From NCBI RefSeq assembly GCF_036188265.1, contig NZ_CP108093.1:2604001-2668000 (forward strand): 64,000 bases of DNA, written 5' to 3'. Source of the stretch: Streptomyces sp. NBC_00247 (lineage in GTDB: Bacteria; Actinomycetota; Actinomycetes; Streptomycetales; Streptomycetaceae). Every line of letters starts with the position of its first letter. The first letter of the stretch is position 1. The translations under genes and the position numbers were made by a program. Below the pieces are notes generated by a model that did not search any database, was not told where the DNA came from, and saw only the letters and a program-made list of their open reading frames with translations. Below, piece by piece: positions 33,922-45,041 of this stretch.

Positions 33922-35865
33922 TCAGCCGGTGGTGAACGCCATGGCGAGAAGCCGGTCGTCGTCGGTCCCCCTCGACTCGCTGAGAATGTTCGGCGACAGG
34001 AAGAGCCGCCCCTTCTCGTACAGGAACTCCCCGCGGTCGTAACCGAAGTACGTCTCCGCGTCCCGGGTCTTCTCGGTGCTGGGGTTCTCCATCAGCACCG
34101 TCTCCTCAAGGGTGGCTCCGTCGAGCGAGACGACCTGGCCGCCCTTGTCGTACGGGGGCACCTTGTACGCGATGACGTTGGTGCCGTCCATGCGGAGCGG
34201 GACCATGCTGTACCGCTCGCCGGCGTCGGCGCGGGCGCCGAGCAGCTTGCCGGTGGTGAGGTCGAAGGCGACGATCTCGTTGGTGTCGCCGAACTCGGCG
34301 GTGCCCTCGTGGGACTCGGTGGGCACGTACAGGCGGTTGTTGCCGACCGTCATCCCGACGCACCGTTCCACCTCGGTGGAACCGCACTCCCCCGCGTACC
34401 GCTCGGCGTCCGCGGAGATCCGGACGATCAGCTTGCCGGTCTCCGCGTCGATGGAGAAGTAGTCGGAGATGCTGGAACCGTCGCCGGCCGTGTCGCCGAT
34501 GTCGGCGGCGACGACCAGCGGCGAGGTGGAGACGACCCCCGCGTAGTCGATGCCGGGCGGCATCTCGTACGAGGAGAGCGGGGCTCCGGTCTTGGCGTCC
34601 AGGGTCTGGACGGAGAGCGTCGGGTCGTCGTACGAACCGCACTTGCGGACGGTGACGAGCGCCGGGCCGCCGGCGTATCCGGTGTCGTAGCAGTCGTCGG
34701 TGGAGACCTTCGGAGCCCAGAGCTGGGCTCCGGTGGCGATGTCGAAGGCCGCGCCGCCGTCGGTGCCCCCCGCGGCGACGGTCGTGCCGCTGACCGTCAC
34801 CTCCTCGAAGCTCACCGGCTCGTCACCGTTGGAGGAGGCGACGACCGACTTCGACCAGATCATCTTGCCGGTGTTCAGATCGAGCGCGCCGAGCTTGTCG
34901 CAGGACGGGTACTTGTCCGCCGAGGTCGGCTTGCCCTCCTGGAAGACGATCGCGGTCTTGTAGTCCTTCGTCATGTGCCGGGAGGCCGCGCAGAGCTGCC
35001 CCGCCGTCGGGATGGACCAGAGCTTGGTGCCCTTGACCAGGTCGTACCCGGCCACCTCGTAGACCCCGGTCTTCACGTACGCCTTGTCGGTGACCCAGGA
35101 TCCGTAGACGGAGGTGACGTCGGAGACCTTCGGCTTGGGGATCTCGAAGGCGACGTGCGACTTGGTGGAGGCGGGCACCTTCTCGGTGCCTCCGGCGAGA
35201 CCGCCGCCGCCCTCACCCTTGTCGCCACCGCCGCCGTTGGCACCGCTACCGCCGGTGGGGCCCGCGGTGGAGACGTTCGTGCCGCCGCCGTCGCCGGACG
35301 CCGAGTAGACGATCCCGGCGCCGACGATCAGCACCACGGCGAGAGCCGCCCCGATGATGATCTTCGCCTGGGCACTGATCCTCTTGCCGCCGCCGGCGCC
35401 CTGGGGCGGCTGCGGCTGCGCGTACTGCGCCTGTGTCGGGTGGCCGTATCCCGGCTGCCCGGGACCTGGCTGGCCGAAGTAGCCGGGCTGGCCGGGCTGC
35501 GAGGGGGACGGCGTGTTCGGGTAGCCGTACCCGGGCTGCCCCTGCGGATAGCCGTACCCGGGCTGGGGCTGGGCCTGGGGGTATCCGTACGCGGGTCCGG
35601 CAGCGGGCCCCTGGGGCGGCTGGGGGGCCGAGGGCTGAGCCTGCGGCGGCTGGGGGGCCGAGGGCTGAGCCTGCGGCGGCTGGGGGGCCTGCGGCGGTGC
35701 GCCGTACGGGCCGGGAGCCTGCGGCTGCTGCTGCGGCGGCGGGGGCTTCCCGTACGGGGAGGGCGGCGGCGCGCCGAATCCGCCGGGCGGCGGGTCCTGC
35801 GGGGCGCCGAACCCGCCCTTCGGCGGCTCGTCGGGCTGCTGAGGGGGAGGGGGCGGCTGGGTCAT
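33922..35865 (-). CDS. Membrane-anchored PQQ-type beta-propeller protein with Pro/Gln-rich tail (paralogue 1)
   Basis: This 647-aa protein has cytoplasmic residues 1-170 of very low complexity (MTQPPPPPQQPDEPPKGGFG, then PQ- and GYG-rich repeats). A single helix AKIIIGAALAVVLIVGAGIV follows near 175-195, then a Gly-rich linker. The outside C-terminal domain (about 240-647) is a WD40/PQQ-like propeller (for example GYDLVKGTKLWSIPTAG, LDLNTGKMIWSKSV, AFDIATGAQLWAPKV, FDLTTGKLLGARAD). Cysteine pairs probably form disulfides. The ATG follows GAGGAAC. Such proteins resemble BamB or the sensor domains of Streptomyces kinases but carry no kinase. It is next to a paralogue on the same strand, 61 bp apart. 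Function unknown. Confidence 0.88.
   Translation of the reverse strand: MTQPPPPPQQPDEPPKGGFGAPQDPPPGGFGAPPPSPYGKPPPPQQQPQAPGPYGAPPQAPQPPQAQPSAPQPPQAQPSAPQPPQGPAAGPAYGYPQAQPQPGYGYPQGQPGYGYPNTPSPSQPGQPGYFGQPGPGQPGYGHPTQAQYAQPQPPQGAGGGKRISAQAKIIIGAALAVVLIVGAGIVYSASGDGGGTNVSTAGPTGGSGANGGGGDKGEGGGGLAGGTEKVPASTKSHVAFEIPKPKVSDVTSVYGSWVTDKAYVKTGVYEVAGYDLVKGTKLWSIPTAGQLCAASRHMTKDYKTAIVFQEGKPTSADKYPSCDKLGALDLNTGKMIWSKSVVASSNGDEPVSFEEVTVSGTTVAAGGTDGGAAFDIATGAQLWAPKVSTDDCYDTGYAGGPALVTVRKCGSYDDPTLSVQTLDAKTGAPLSSYEMPPGIDYAGVVSTSPLVVAADIGDTAGDGSSISDYFSIDAETGKLIVRISADAERYAGECGSTEVERCVGMTVGNNRLYVPTESHEGTAEFGDTNEIVAFDLTTGKLLGARADAGERYSMVPLRMDGTNVIAYKVPPYDKGGQVVSLDGATLEETVLMENPSTEKTRDAETYFGYDRGEFLYEKGRLFLSPNILSESRGTDDDRLLAMAFTTG
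35621..35680 (-). repeat. Two identical 30-bp tandem units in coding sequence
   Basis: Two exact 30-bp copies (35621-35650, 35651-35680) encode APQPPQAQPS twice in the cytoplasmic tail of paralogue 1. Perfect identity implies recent slippage. Confidence 0.9.
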
Positions 35866-35926
35866 CTCGTACGTTCCTCGGGGAAAGGGTGGTCGGGGCG
35901 GGGGGAGTCGTGGGCGCCGGGGCGTG

Positions 35927-37882
35927 TCACTCGCCGAACGCGATCATCGCCGTCTCGCGGTCGTCGCCCCGGTTGTTGGCCTCGGTGAGCCGGTCGGCGA
36001 CGATGATGGAACGCCCGTCCAGCCAGATGAACTTGCCGCCGAAGATGGACTCCTCGGTGAGCGCCGTGGACGCCGGGTGCTGGAGCAGGATCTTCGGGGC
36101 CCCTCCGGTCGGTGCGACGGAGGCGATGGCGCCACCGGCTTCGTAGGTGGCCTCCAGACGGACGACCAGGTTGGCGCCGTCCATCCGCATCGGCTGCATG
36201 AGCCGGCCGGCCGGGGCGGCCGACTTCCACTTGGTCTTGCCGGAGTCGAGGTCGAAGGCGACCACCGTGTTGGTGCGGTCCGTGGTGCTGGTCGCCTGGG
36301 TCGCCATGTAGAAGGTGTCGGCGTCCGCCGCGACTCCGGCGCAGTTGTCCAGGGTCTTGCCGAAGATCTGCAGCGTGCCGCCGCAGTCCGGGGCGAACTT
36401 GTCCGACGCGTCACCCTTCAGCGTGGAGCGGAGGGTGCCGTCGTCCTTGAGGGCGAGGACGCCCCACGACTTCTTCTTCTCGTTGGTCAGCGCCACGACG
36501 AGCGGGTCGACCGAGTACACCCGGTCGACCTCCCAGCCGCGTTCCGGCTGGTACGTCCAGCGGGCCTTGCCGGTGGCCGGGTCGAGCTGCTGGATCTGCT
36601 GCTGCGGGTTCTCCGGGTCGTCCGTGGTGCAGTTGACCGCGGCGATGAGCTTCGGACCGCCCGCGTAGGCGACGGGCTTGCACTTGTCGGTCGTCGAACC
36701 GAACAGCTCCTTCCCGTCGCTGACCCGGAAGGCGTTGGTACCGCCGGAACGGCCGACCGTCACGGTGTCGCCGCTGATCGCCAGACCGATGTCGGTCAGC
36801 AGGTCCCAGATGCCGTTCGGCTGGATCGTCTTCTTCCAGCCCGCCTTGCCCGTCGTGAGGTCGACCTGCTGGATCTCGGCGCAGTCCGCCCGGTCGCCGG
36901 TACCGTCCAGGAGCCCGAGGACGACCTTGCCGTCCGCGGTGGCGTTGACGGACCCGGCGCAGATGTCGGTGTCGAACCCGACCGTCCACTTCTCGTCGCC
37001 GGTGTCGAGCGAGTAACCGGATATGCCGCGGTAGGCGGCCTTGACCAGCGTGTCACCGACGACCCAGGGACCGCGGACCGTGGCGCCGTCACGCGGCAGC
37101 TTCAGGTCGTTGTCCTTCATCCAGAGGATCTTCGCCTCACCGGCCTTGCGCCCGGCGTTCAGGTCGTCGTCGGTGTCGCGGCCCTCGTCGTTCCCGTCGC
37201 CCGAGGGCGAGGCGGTGGGGCCGGACTTGTCCTTCCCGTCCGAACTCTCCTGGGCGACCGGCTTCCCGCCGGGGTCGTCCCCGCTGACGGCGAAGCCCAC
37301 ACCGACGGCCGCCACGACCACCACCGCGACGGCCGCCGCCACGATCACCCCGGTCCGGCCGCGGAAGAACCCGCGCCCGGAGGAGGGGGAGGGAGCGAGG
37401 GGCGGAGGGCCGGGCGGCGCGGGGTAACCCGGGTAGCCCTGCTGCCCGTTCGGGCCCGACTGCGGCTGCCCGTAGGCGCCGGCCGCCTGCTGGCCGTACG
37501 GACCCGGCTGCGGGGAACCGTACGGGCCGGGCTGCTGACCGTACGGACCCGGCTGCGGGGAGCCGTACGGGCCGGGCTGCTGCCCGTACGGACCCGGCTG
37601 CGGCTGCTCGGCGTACGGGCCTGGCTGCGGCGGGCCGTACGGGCCGGGGGCCTGCGGGTAGCCGTAGCCGGGGGTCCCGGCGGCCGGGGGCTGCTGGCCG
37701 TACGGGCCGGGCGCGGCCGGGTAACCGTACGCCGGAGCGCCGGGTGCCGGGGGCTGCGCGGGAGGTGCGGGCGGGGCGGACGGGGGCGGTGGTGTCACCG
37801 GCCGGCGGGGCGACCCGGACGGCGGCTCCTGCGGAGTCCCCGAGCCCCCCTGCGGCGGTTGCTGGCTGGGCGGCTGGGTCAT
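35927..37882 (-). CDS. Membrane-anchored PQQ-type beta-propeller protein with PGPYG-repeat tail (paralogue 2)
   Basis: This 651-aa protein has the same plan as its neighbour: a cytoplasmic low-complexity tail (MTQPPSQQPPQGGSGTPQEP, many PGPYGQQ/PGPYGSPQ units), a helix TGVIVAAAVAVVVVAAVGVG near 200, then a propeller with GYSLDTGDEKWTVGFD, QVDLTTGKAGWKKT, QLDPATGKARWTYQPE and AFDLDSGKTKWKSA. Tyrosine/glutamine-rich tails of this kind may self-associate. The ATG at 37882 is chosen because GGGGG ends eight bases upstream; the open frame runs further. It is the upstream gene of the pair and probably co-transcribed with paralogue 1. Role unknown, presumably cell-envelope sensing or scaffolding. 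Confidence 0.88.
   Translation of the reverse strand: MTQPPSQQPPQGGSGTPQEPPSGSPRRPVTPPPPSAPPAPPAQPPAPGAPAYGYPAAPGPYGQQPPAAGTPGYGYPQAPGPYGPPQPGPYAEQPQPGPYGQQPGPYGSPQPGPYGQQPGPYGSPQPGPYGQQAAGAYGQPQSGPNGQQGYPGYPAPPGPPPLAPSPSSGRGFFRGRTGVIVAAAVAVVVVAAVGVGFAVSGDDPGGKPVAQESSDGKDKSGPTASPSGDGNDEGRDTDDDLNAGRKAGEAKILWMKDNDLKLPRDGATVRGPWVVGDTLVKAAYRGISGYSLDTGDEKWTVGFDTDICAGSVNATADGKVVLGLLDGTGDRADCAEIQQVDLTTGKAGWKKTIQPNGIWDLLTDIGLAISGDTVTVGRSGGTNAFRVSDGKELFGSTTDKCKPVAYAGGPKLIAAVNCTTDDPENPQQQIQQLDPATGKARWTYQPERGWEVDRVYSVDPLVVALTNEKKKSWGVLALKDDGTLRSTLKGDASDKFAPDCGGTLQIFGKTLDNCAGVAADADTFYMATQATSTTDRTNTVVAFDLDSGKTKWKSAAPAGRLMQPMRMDGANLVVRLEATYEAGGAIASVAPTGGAPKILLQHPASTALTEESIFGGKFIWLDGRSIIVADRLTEANNRGDDRETAMIAFGE
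37494..37583 (-). repeat. Two 45-bp tandem units in coding sequence
   Basis: Units 37494-37538 and 37539-37583 differ at two bases and encode a 15-residue QQPGPYGSPQPGPYG-type repeat in the tail of paralogue 2. More diverged copies of the half unit flank them. Confidence 0.85.
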
Positions 37883-38307
37883 CAGCACGTCCCCCTTCGT
37901 GCGGTCCGGTGCCCGTTCCGGCCTCCCCCGCGGTCCCGCGGTGACCGGAAGACGTCGTGCGACGTACCTCCGGAACTCCCCGGAATGGAGCGGAACGGGC
38001 ATGGCTACCGCGGCGTCGCGACAGTCTGGCGGGGCTTCTTTGTACCACCCGCACCACCACGCGCACCGGATCGGTCCACCCCCTGTGCCCAAGGGAGAAC
38101 CGGGCCGTGATGCCGCCGTTACGCGCCTGCCGAAACCCGGGCACCGGCATCGGCCGACGCACAGTCACACATGAGTGCGGGTGGCCGAGTCACCCGGAAC
38201 CCCGACCTCGACCACCGGAATCGACCGCTTTGCCTGAACAGCCCCGTACGGAACGGGACGAACCCCGGACCCCGGACGCGGCCGGGCCCGGGGTCCGTCC
38301 GCAGCGC
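37883..38307. other. Intergenic region, no gene
   Basis: This 425-bp stretch between the ABC-F gene and the propeller operon presumably contains the propeller promoter, which I cannot locate. It also holds the ABC-F terminator listed next. Confidence 0.5.
38266..38297 (-). terminator. Terminator of the ABC-F gene
   Basis: CGGACCCCGG (38266-38275) pairs with CCGGGGTCCG (38288-38297), starting 11 bp after the stop. Confidence 0.65.
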
Positions 38308-40125
<1,818 letters not shown>

Positions 40126-40244
40126 TTCACTCCTGCCCAGGGGATGGATCGACTTCCCAGGGTAGTCGCCGCGCGGATGCGGTAGCGTGCGGCGATCTTC
40201 CGGGGGCGACTCCCGGACGGGAACGTCTCAGGGGTGGGAACGTC

Positions 40245-40928
40245 ATGGCAGGCACGACGGCACGGCGCCGGGTCCCGGCGGTACTGGCGGCGGTGGCGGT
40301 GACAGCGGCGCTCTGCGCCCTGTCCGGCTGCGGTACGGACGGCGCGGAAGACGGCGGGAAAGCCGCAGCGGCCTCGGCCACCGCCTCCGCCACACCGACC
40401 GGCACGGACAGCGACCCCGCCGCGAAGCCCGCCGCCAAGGCCGGCAGCATCGGCGCCGCCGGTTCCGCCTGCGAACTGCCGGTCACCTTCGACCTGGCCG
40501 CCGAGTGGACGCCCGAGGCCGTCGACGTCACCACCGTCCCCGAACTCGCCGCCCTGGCCGAGCAGGGTCCGATGACCATGGTCTGCGAGATCGACGCGAA
40601 GCCGGCCGGGAACATCGGCTACCTGCGGGTGTGGCGGGGCGAGAAGTCCTCCGCGTCCCCGCGCGAGCAGCTCAAGGCGTTCGTGACGGCCGAGGAGGGC
40701 GCCTCGGACGCCACCTACACGGACATCGAGGCCGGCACGGTCGCCGGGGCCGAGGCCACCTACACGGTGACCGTCGAGGCCCTGGACGAGACGAAGAAGG
40801 AACGCGCCTTCCTCGTCCCCACCGCGCAGGGCCCGGTCGTCGTCCACCTCGGCGGCCTGGACACCGAGGAGCACGAGCAGATGCTCCCGGCGTACGAGCT
40901 GGCGAAGTCGAGCCTGCGGGCGGGCTGA
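40245..40928 (+). CDS. Lipoprotein of unknown function
   Basis: This 227-aa protein has a basic n-region (MAGTTARRRV), a hydrophobic core and lipobox ALSGC with Cys29, so it is lipid-anchored outside. A Thr/Ala/Ser-rich linker (about 35-65) leads to a domain with two cysteines (GSACELPVTF, TMVCEIDAKP) that probably form a disulfide, and beta-rich segments GYLRVWRGEK, ATYTVTVEAL and GPVVVHLGGLD. I do not recognise the family. The ATG follows GGGGTGGGAACGTC. Divergent from the ABC-F gene and convergent with ispE. Confidence 0.87.
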   Translation: MAGTTARRRVPAVLAAVAVTAALCALSGCGTDGAEDGGKAAAASATASATPTGTDSDPAAKPAAKAGSIGAAGSACELPVTFDLAAEWTPEAVDVTTVPELAALAEQGPMTMVCEIDAKPAGNIGYLRVWRGEKSSASPREQLKAFVTAEEGASDATYTDIEAGTVAGAEATYTVTVEALDETKKERAFLVPTAQGPVVVHLGGLDTEEHEQMLPAYELAKSSLRAG

Positions 40929-40965
40929 GGCGGGACGGCTCCGGGGCGGGCGTCTCACACCGGTC

Positions 40966-40995
40966 GACCTCGCCGAGGCCGGGCCGAGCGAGGTC
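40966..40995 (+). terminator. Possible terminator of the lipoprotein gene
   Basis: GACCTCGC (40966-40973) pairs with GCGAGGTC (40988-40995) 38 bp after the stop. Confidence 0.4.
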
Positions 40996-41146
40996 CCCTA
41001 CCGGGCCCGGGCCGGTACGCCCCGCCCGCCCATGCCCTCCGCCTGCGCCGCGCGGCCCCCGTCAGGCCGGGAGCGGCGGTTCGGCCGGCATCACGGCGCG
41101 GACCGGGGAGTCCGCGACGTGCGCGGGCGACGCGGGGCCGACCTCC

Positions 41147-42082
41147 TCAGACCACCGTCGCCCCCGGCGCCGGGGAGACCGCGACCCGTGCCGTGCGGCA
41201 GGTGCCGGAGGCGGTCAGGGCGGCGGCGACCCGGTGGGCGGTGGCCTCGTCGGGGACGAGGAACGCGGTGGTCGGGCCGGAGCCGGAGACCAGGGCGGCG
41301 AGGGCTCCGGCGTCGGTTCCGGCGGCCAGGGTCGCGGCGAGCGAGGGGCGCAGCGAGAGCGCGGCGGCCTGGAGGTCGTTGCTCAGGGTCTTCGCCAGGG
41401 CGACCGGGTCGCCGGAGGCCAGGGCGTCGAGCAGGGCCGGGGCCGCGGTGGGCTCGGGGACGTCCGTACCGGCGGTGAGCCGGTCGAACTCGCCGAACAC
41501 GACCGGGGTGGAGAGTCCGCCGTCGGCGACGGCGAAGACCCAGCGGAAGGTGCCGCCGGTCGTCAGCGGGGTGAGGAGTTCGCCGCGCCCGGTGCCGAGG
41601 GCGGCGCCGCCGATCAGGTTGAAGGGGACGTCGCTGCCGAGTTCGGCGCAGATCTCCAGCAGCTCTTCGCGGGAGGCGCCGGTGGACCAGAGCGCGTCGC
41701 AGGCGAGGAGGGCGGCGGCGCCGTCGGCGCTGCCTCCGGCCATGCCGCCGGCGACGGGGATGTCCTTGGCGATGTGGAGGTGGACGGCGGGCTCGATGCC
41801 GTACCGCCCGGCCAGCGCGAGGGCGGCGCGGGCGGCGAGGTTGCCGCGGTCCAGCGGCACCTGGGCGGCGTCCGGGCCGGAGCAGGTGATCGCCAGCTCG
41901 TCGGCGGGGGTCGCGGTGACCTCGTCGTAGAGGCCGACCGCGAGGAAGACGTTGGCCAGGTCGTGGAAGCCGTCGGGGCGGGCGGCGCCCACCGCGAGCT
42001 GGACGTTGACCTTGGCCGGTACGCGGACGGTGACGCTTGCGGCCGTGCTCGGGCTCTCGGTCGCGGTGACGCTGTCGGTCAT
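41147..42082 (-). CDS. ispE: 4-diphosphocytidyl-2-C-methyl-D-erythritol kinase
   Basis: This 311-aa GHMP kinase is the fourth enzyme of the MEP isoprenoid pathway and phosphorylates CDP-ME. Motifs are [20 protein letters not shown] near 20-40 (usual PAKINL), [20 protein letters not shown] near 110-130 (ATP loop) and [14 protein letters not shown] near 270. The start at 42082 overlaps the rsmA stop by four bases, a pairing common in actinobacteria. It is transcribed with rsmA and perhaps tatD. Confidence 0.96.
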   Translation of the reverse strand: MTDSVTATESPSTAASVTVRVPAKVNVQLAVGAARPDGFHDLANVFLAVGLYDEVTATPADELAITCSGPDAAQVPLDRGNLAARAALALAGRYGIEPAVHLHIAKDIPVAGGMAGGSADGAAALLACDALWSTGASREELLEICAELGSDVPFNLIGGAALGTGRGELLTPLTTGGTFRWVFAVADGGLSTPVVFGEFDRLTAGTDVPEPTAAPALLDALASGDPVALAKTLSNDLQAAALSLRPSLAATLAAGTDAGALAALVSGSGPTTAFLVPDEATAHRVAAALTASGTCRTARVAVSPAPGATVV

Positions 42083-42951
42083 ACGGGGAGCTCCGGCTTG
42101 TTCTCGGCGATGGCGGCGAACTCCTCGACCGTGAGCGCCTCGCCCCGGGCCTGCGGGGAGATTCCGGCGGCGACCAGCGCGGCTTCGGCAGCGGGCGCGG
42201 AGCCCGCCCAGCCGGAGAGCGCGGCGCGCAGCGTCTTGCGGCGCTGGGCGAAGGCGGCGTCGACGACGGCGAAGACCTCGGTGCGGCTCGCGGTGGTGGC
42301 GACCGGCTTCTCCCGCCGGACCAGCGAGACGAGCCCGGAGTCGACGTTGGGCGCGGGCCAGAAGACCTTGCGGCCGATGGCTCCGGCGCGCTTCACGTCG
42401 GCGTACCAGTTGGCCTTCACGGACGGCACGCCGTAGACCTTGTTGCCGGGACGGGCGGCGAGCCGGTCGGCGACCTCGGACTGGACCATGACGAGCGTCC
42501 GCTCGATGCTCGGGAAGCGCTCCAGCATGGTGAGCAGCACCGGCACGGCGACGTTGTACGGGAGGTTGGCGACGAGCGCGGTGGGCGCGGGGCCCGGCAG
42601 CTCGGTGACCAGCATCGCGTCGGAGTGGACGAGGGCGAAGCGGTCGGCGCGGCCGGGCATCCGGGCGGCGACGGTGGCGGGCAGCGCGGCGGCGAGTACG
42701 TCGTCGATCTCCACGGCCACGACCCGGTCGGCCGCCTCCAGCAGCGCCAGGGTCAGCGAACCGAGCCCCGGCCCGACCTCGACGACGACGTCGTCGGGCC
42801 GCACCTCGGCGGTGCGCACGATCCTGCGGACCGTGTTGGCGTCGATGACGAAGTTCTGGCCGCGCTGCTTGGTCGGGCGTACGCCCAGCGCCGCCGCCAG
42901 TTCGCGGATGTCTGCGGGGCCCAGGAGGGCGTCGGGCTCTGTGCTGCTCAC
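42079..42951 (-). CDS. rsmA: 16S rRNA (adenine1518-N6/adenine1519-N6)-dimethyltransferase
   Basis: This 290-aa KsgA/RsmA enzyme dimethylates two adjacent adenines in helix 45 of 16S rRNA. It has the N-terminal [23 protein letters not shown] motif [20 protein letters not shown], the catalytic motif [15 protein letters not shown] (NLPY) and a C-terminal helical domain with [16 protein letters not shown]. The GTG at 42951 lies 55 bp after the tatD stop and is four-base coupled to ispE downstream. Confidence 0.96.
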   Translation of the reverse strand: MSSTEPDALLGPADIRELAAALGVRPTKQRGQNFVIDANTVRRIVRTAEVRPDDVVVEVGPGLGSLTLALLEAADRVVAVEIDDVLAAALPATVAARMPGRADRFALVHSDAMLVTELPGPAPTALVANLPYNVAVPVLLTMLERFPSIERTLVMVQSEVADRLAARPGNKVYGVPSVKANWYADVKRAGAIGRKVFWPAPNVDSGLVSLVRREKPVATTASRTEVFAVVDAAFAQRRKTLRAALSGWAGSAPAAEAALVAAGISPQARGEALTVEEFAAIAENKPELPV

Positions 42952-43006
42952 CCACTAAGCGTACGGGCGAAGTTCATCGCGTACGCAACGCACATCATGT
43001 CTACGC

Positions 43007-43873
43007 TCAGTAGTCGAAAGCCCGCGCCGTGTTGGCATCGACGGTCGCGGCGAGGGTGTCCTCGTCGACGCCCTTGACCTCGGCCATCGCGCGCAGTGTG
43101 ACGGGGATGAGGTAGGGGGCGTTGGGGCGGCCCCGGTAGGGAGCCGGGGTGAGGAAGGGGGCGTCGGTCTCGACCAGCACCAGTTCGGCGGGGGCGACGG
43201 CGAGGGCGTCCCGCAGCGGCTGGGCGTTCTTGAAGGTGACGTTGCCGGCGAAGGACATGAAGTAGCCGGCCCGCGCGCAGATCCGGGCCATCTCGGCGTC
43301 GCCGGAGTAGCAGTGGAAGACCGTACGGTCCGGGGCGCCCACCTCGGCGAGGACCCGCAGCACGTCGGCGTGGGCGTCGCGGTCGTGGATGACCAGGGCC
43401 TTGCCGTGCCGCTTGGCGATCTCGATGTGCGCCCGGAAGGACTCCTCCTGGGCGGCGCGGCCCTCGGGCCCGGTGCGGAAGTGGTCGAGGCCGGTCTCGC
43501 CGACGCCGCGTACGTGGGCGAGGGCGGCGAGCGCGTCGATCTCCGCGAGCGCCTCGTCCAGCGCGGCCCGGCCGCCCGGCGCGCGTACCCCTTCGCGGGT
43601 GTGCCCGTCGGGGTCGCCGTGGACGATGCGCGGGGCCTCGTTGGGGTGGAGGGCGACCGAAGCGTGCACCCGGGGGTGGGCGGCGGCCGTCTCGGCGGCC
43701 CAGCGGGACCCGGCGAGGTCGCAGCCGACCTGGACGACGGTGGTGACGTTGACGGCGGCGGCCCGTGCGAGGGCCTCCTCGACGGTGCCGTCCTGCATGT
43801 CCAGGTGGGTGTGCGAATCGGCGACCGGAACCCGCAGGGGTTCGGGCAGCGGCGGCGCTTCGGTGCGGCTCAT
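43007..43873 (-). CDS. TatD-family metal-dependent DNase
   Basis: This 288-aa amidohydrolase-fold protein carries the first metal motif VADSHTHLDM near residue 20, then VGETGLDHFR (Glu ligand), ALVIHDRDAHADVL and FHCYSGDAEMA. TatD enzymes are 3'-5' exonucleases linked to DNA repair or degradation. The ATG at 43873 is chosen because the upstream extension is Pro/Ala-rich shadow of the next gene. It lies directly upstream of rsmA-ispE on the same strand, an arrangement frequent in actinobacteria. Confidence 0.93.
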   Translation of the reverse strand: MSRTEAPPLPEPLRVPVADSHTHLDMQDGTVEEALARAAAVNVTTVVQVGCDLAGSRWAAETAAAHPRVHASVALHPNEAPRIVHGDPDGHTREGVRAPGGRAALDEALAEIDALAALAHVRGVGETGLDHFRTGPEGRAAQEESFRAHIEIAKRHGKALVIHDRDAHADVLRVLAEVGAPDRTVFHCYSGDAEMARICARAGYFMSFAGNVTFKNAQPLRDALAVAPAELVLVETDAPFLTPAPYRGRPNAPYLIPVTLRAMAEVKGVDEDTLAATVDANTARAFDY

Positions 43874-43907
43874 GCCCTTGATCGTACGAGGAGCGCCGGA
43901 CGCGGGG

Positions 43908-43942
43908 GCGCCCGCCCGGGGTCCGGGGACACGGGCGGGCGC
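43908..43942 (-). terminator. Hairpin after the zinc-ribbon-like gene
   Basis: GCGCCCGCCCG (43908-43918) pairs with CGGGCGGGCGC (43932-43942), 21 bp past the stop at 43963 and upstream of tatD. Confidence 0.6.
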
Positions 43943-43962
43943 TCTTCCGTCGGGAGGCCGGG

Positions 43963-44382
43963 TCAGCGGCGCTGGAAGGGGTGGAACAGGTCGGTCAGGT
44001 GCCAGTGGCGGGCGGCTCCGGCACCCGCCGGTACGGCCACGGCGGCCACCCGCTCGTCGTCGTCCGGTCCGGCGGCCGTGCCGGCGGTGGTGACCCCGGC
44101 CAGGGCGGCGGGCTTCTGCCGCGGGGTGCCCCGCAGCAGCTGCTGTACGAGGGAGACCCGCCCCGAGCGCATGATGCGGACCACGTGACCGCCGCAGTTC
44201 GTGCAGGTCGGTGTCGACAGAGGAGAGGGGACCCGTTCCCCGTCGGCCTTGTAGACCACGAAGGTGTTTCCGGCCCCGTCGACGTGGTGCTCTATTTCGT
44301 AGGCCTGCTCCCAGCCGTGCCCGCATCGCATGCAGGCGAAGGCATAGGCCTCGTGGACCGTGTTCACCGCGATCTCACTCAT
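43963..44382 (-). CDS. Small protein with two CxxC knuckles (zinc-ribbon-like), unknown
   Basis: This 139-aa soluble protein begins MSEIAVNTVHEAYAFACMRC. The cysteine pairs CMRCGHGW (near 17-20) and CTNCGGHVV (near 60-63) could bind one zinc ion. Between them is EIEHHVDGAGNTFVVYKADG; the C-terminus is Ala/Gly-rich and low complexity, ending HWHLTDLFHPFQRR. I recall similar proteins conserved in streptomycetes without a function. The ATG has GAGGAG five bases upstream; an extension to 44451 would pass through that site. Divergent from the peptide operon to the right. Confidence 0.85.
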   Translation of the reverse strand: MSEIAVNTVHEAYAFACMRCGHGWEQAYEIEHHVDGAGNTFVVYKADGERVPSPLSTPTCTNCGGHVVRIMRSGRVSLVQQLLRGTPRQKPAALAGVTTAGTAAGPDDDERVAAVAVPAGAGAARHWHLTDLFHPFQRR

Positions 44383-44858
44383 ACTTGCTCCTCTTGTCCG
44401 CAGGACAAGCCGCTCCGAGTGTTTCCACCTCCAAGTGCACACCCGCCGCATGTGAATCGCACCGGCTCAGGACCAGTGTTGATGCGTTCTTGGACTCCTT
44501 GGTGAGCCCTTGGCCCGCGCATGGTGCGAGGGCACCCCGACGGAAACCAGCCGTTGGGGACGCGCGGGCGCGCACCGCCCATTCACACGGTCGGGGGGCG
44601 CATTTCCCGGCGTCCGCACCTCCGCGCGCCGGGTTCCCGTCCGCCTGGATCAGCGGCGTGAATCCCTGCGGGCAAAGGGTCGACAGGGGGCGCACCCAGG
44701 GCGCATTCACGGGTTGCAGAGTGAATTGAGCATTCAATTGAATTCCGCACAATGACAAAACAGCATGTCCGGTTTGCGCGGTTCGCTTATCTGGTTTTCA
44801 CTCAATCTGTACGCAAGTACACACCCCGGCTTTTCCACAGAACAGAACGGGAACGCTC
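44383..44858. promoter_or_regulatory. Divergent region upstream of the peptide operon
   Basis: This 476-bp stretch has no gene. Its right part (44720-44830) is strongly AT-rich for this genome and contains a perfect 12-bp palindrome ATTCAATTGAAT (44732-44743), with TTGAGC just before (44726-44731). This is the likely promoter/operator zone of the operon starting at 44859. No confident -10 element. Confidence 0.5.
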
Positions 44859-45041
44859 ATGCACACCGAAATCACCCCCACCACGACGACCGACCTGGAC
44901 AAGGACCTGGAGGCCGCGCTCAACCCGGGCGAGGTCGAGGGCCTGCACCGGGACTCGCGCGAGTGCGCGTACCTGGCGCTCCTCGGTGGCGGCTCGTTCC
45001 TCCTCCTTTCGCCGCCCACCCCGCGGCCGAAGAAGGGCTGA
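44859..45041 (+). CDS. 60-residue peptide, candidate precursor peptide
   Basis: The peptide has an acidic, helix-prone N-terminal half (MHTEITPTTTTDLDKDLEAA, then LNPGEVEGLHRDSREC) and a hydrophobic, Gly/Ser/Pro-rich C-terminal half (AYLALLGGGSFLLLSPPTPR, then PKKG). There is one cysteine. Nearly every codon ends in G or C and GGGAACGCTC precedes the ATG, so it is a real gene despite its size. It opens a tightly packed operon with three unknown proteins and a serine hydrolase. The leader-plus-core look suggests a ribosomally made, modified peptide, but no known RiPP-modifying family is recognised nearby. Alternatives: a small membrane-active or regulatory protein. Confidence 0.75.
   Translation: MHTEITPTTTTDLDKDLEAALNPGEVEGLHRDSRECAYLALLGGGSFLLLSPPTPRPKKG

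Noticed and set aside
37494-37583. Regular repeats that could suggest a CRISPR-like array
   Set aside because: They are in frame, have no spacers and encode a PGPYG-type tail.
40929-41146. Possible small gene between the lipoprotein and ispE
   Set aside because: Frames are Arg/Gly/Pro-rich without a start and ribosome site; the stretch contains a hairpin and is the meeting point of convergent genes.
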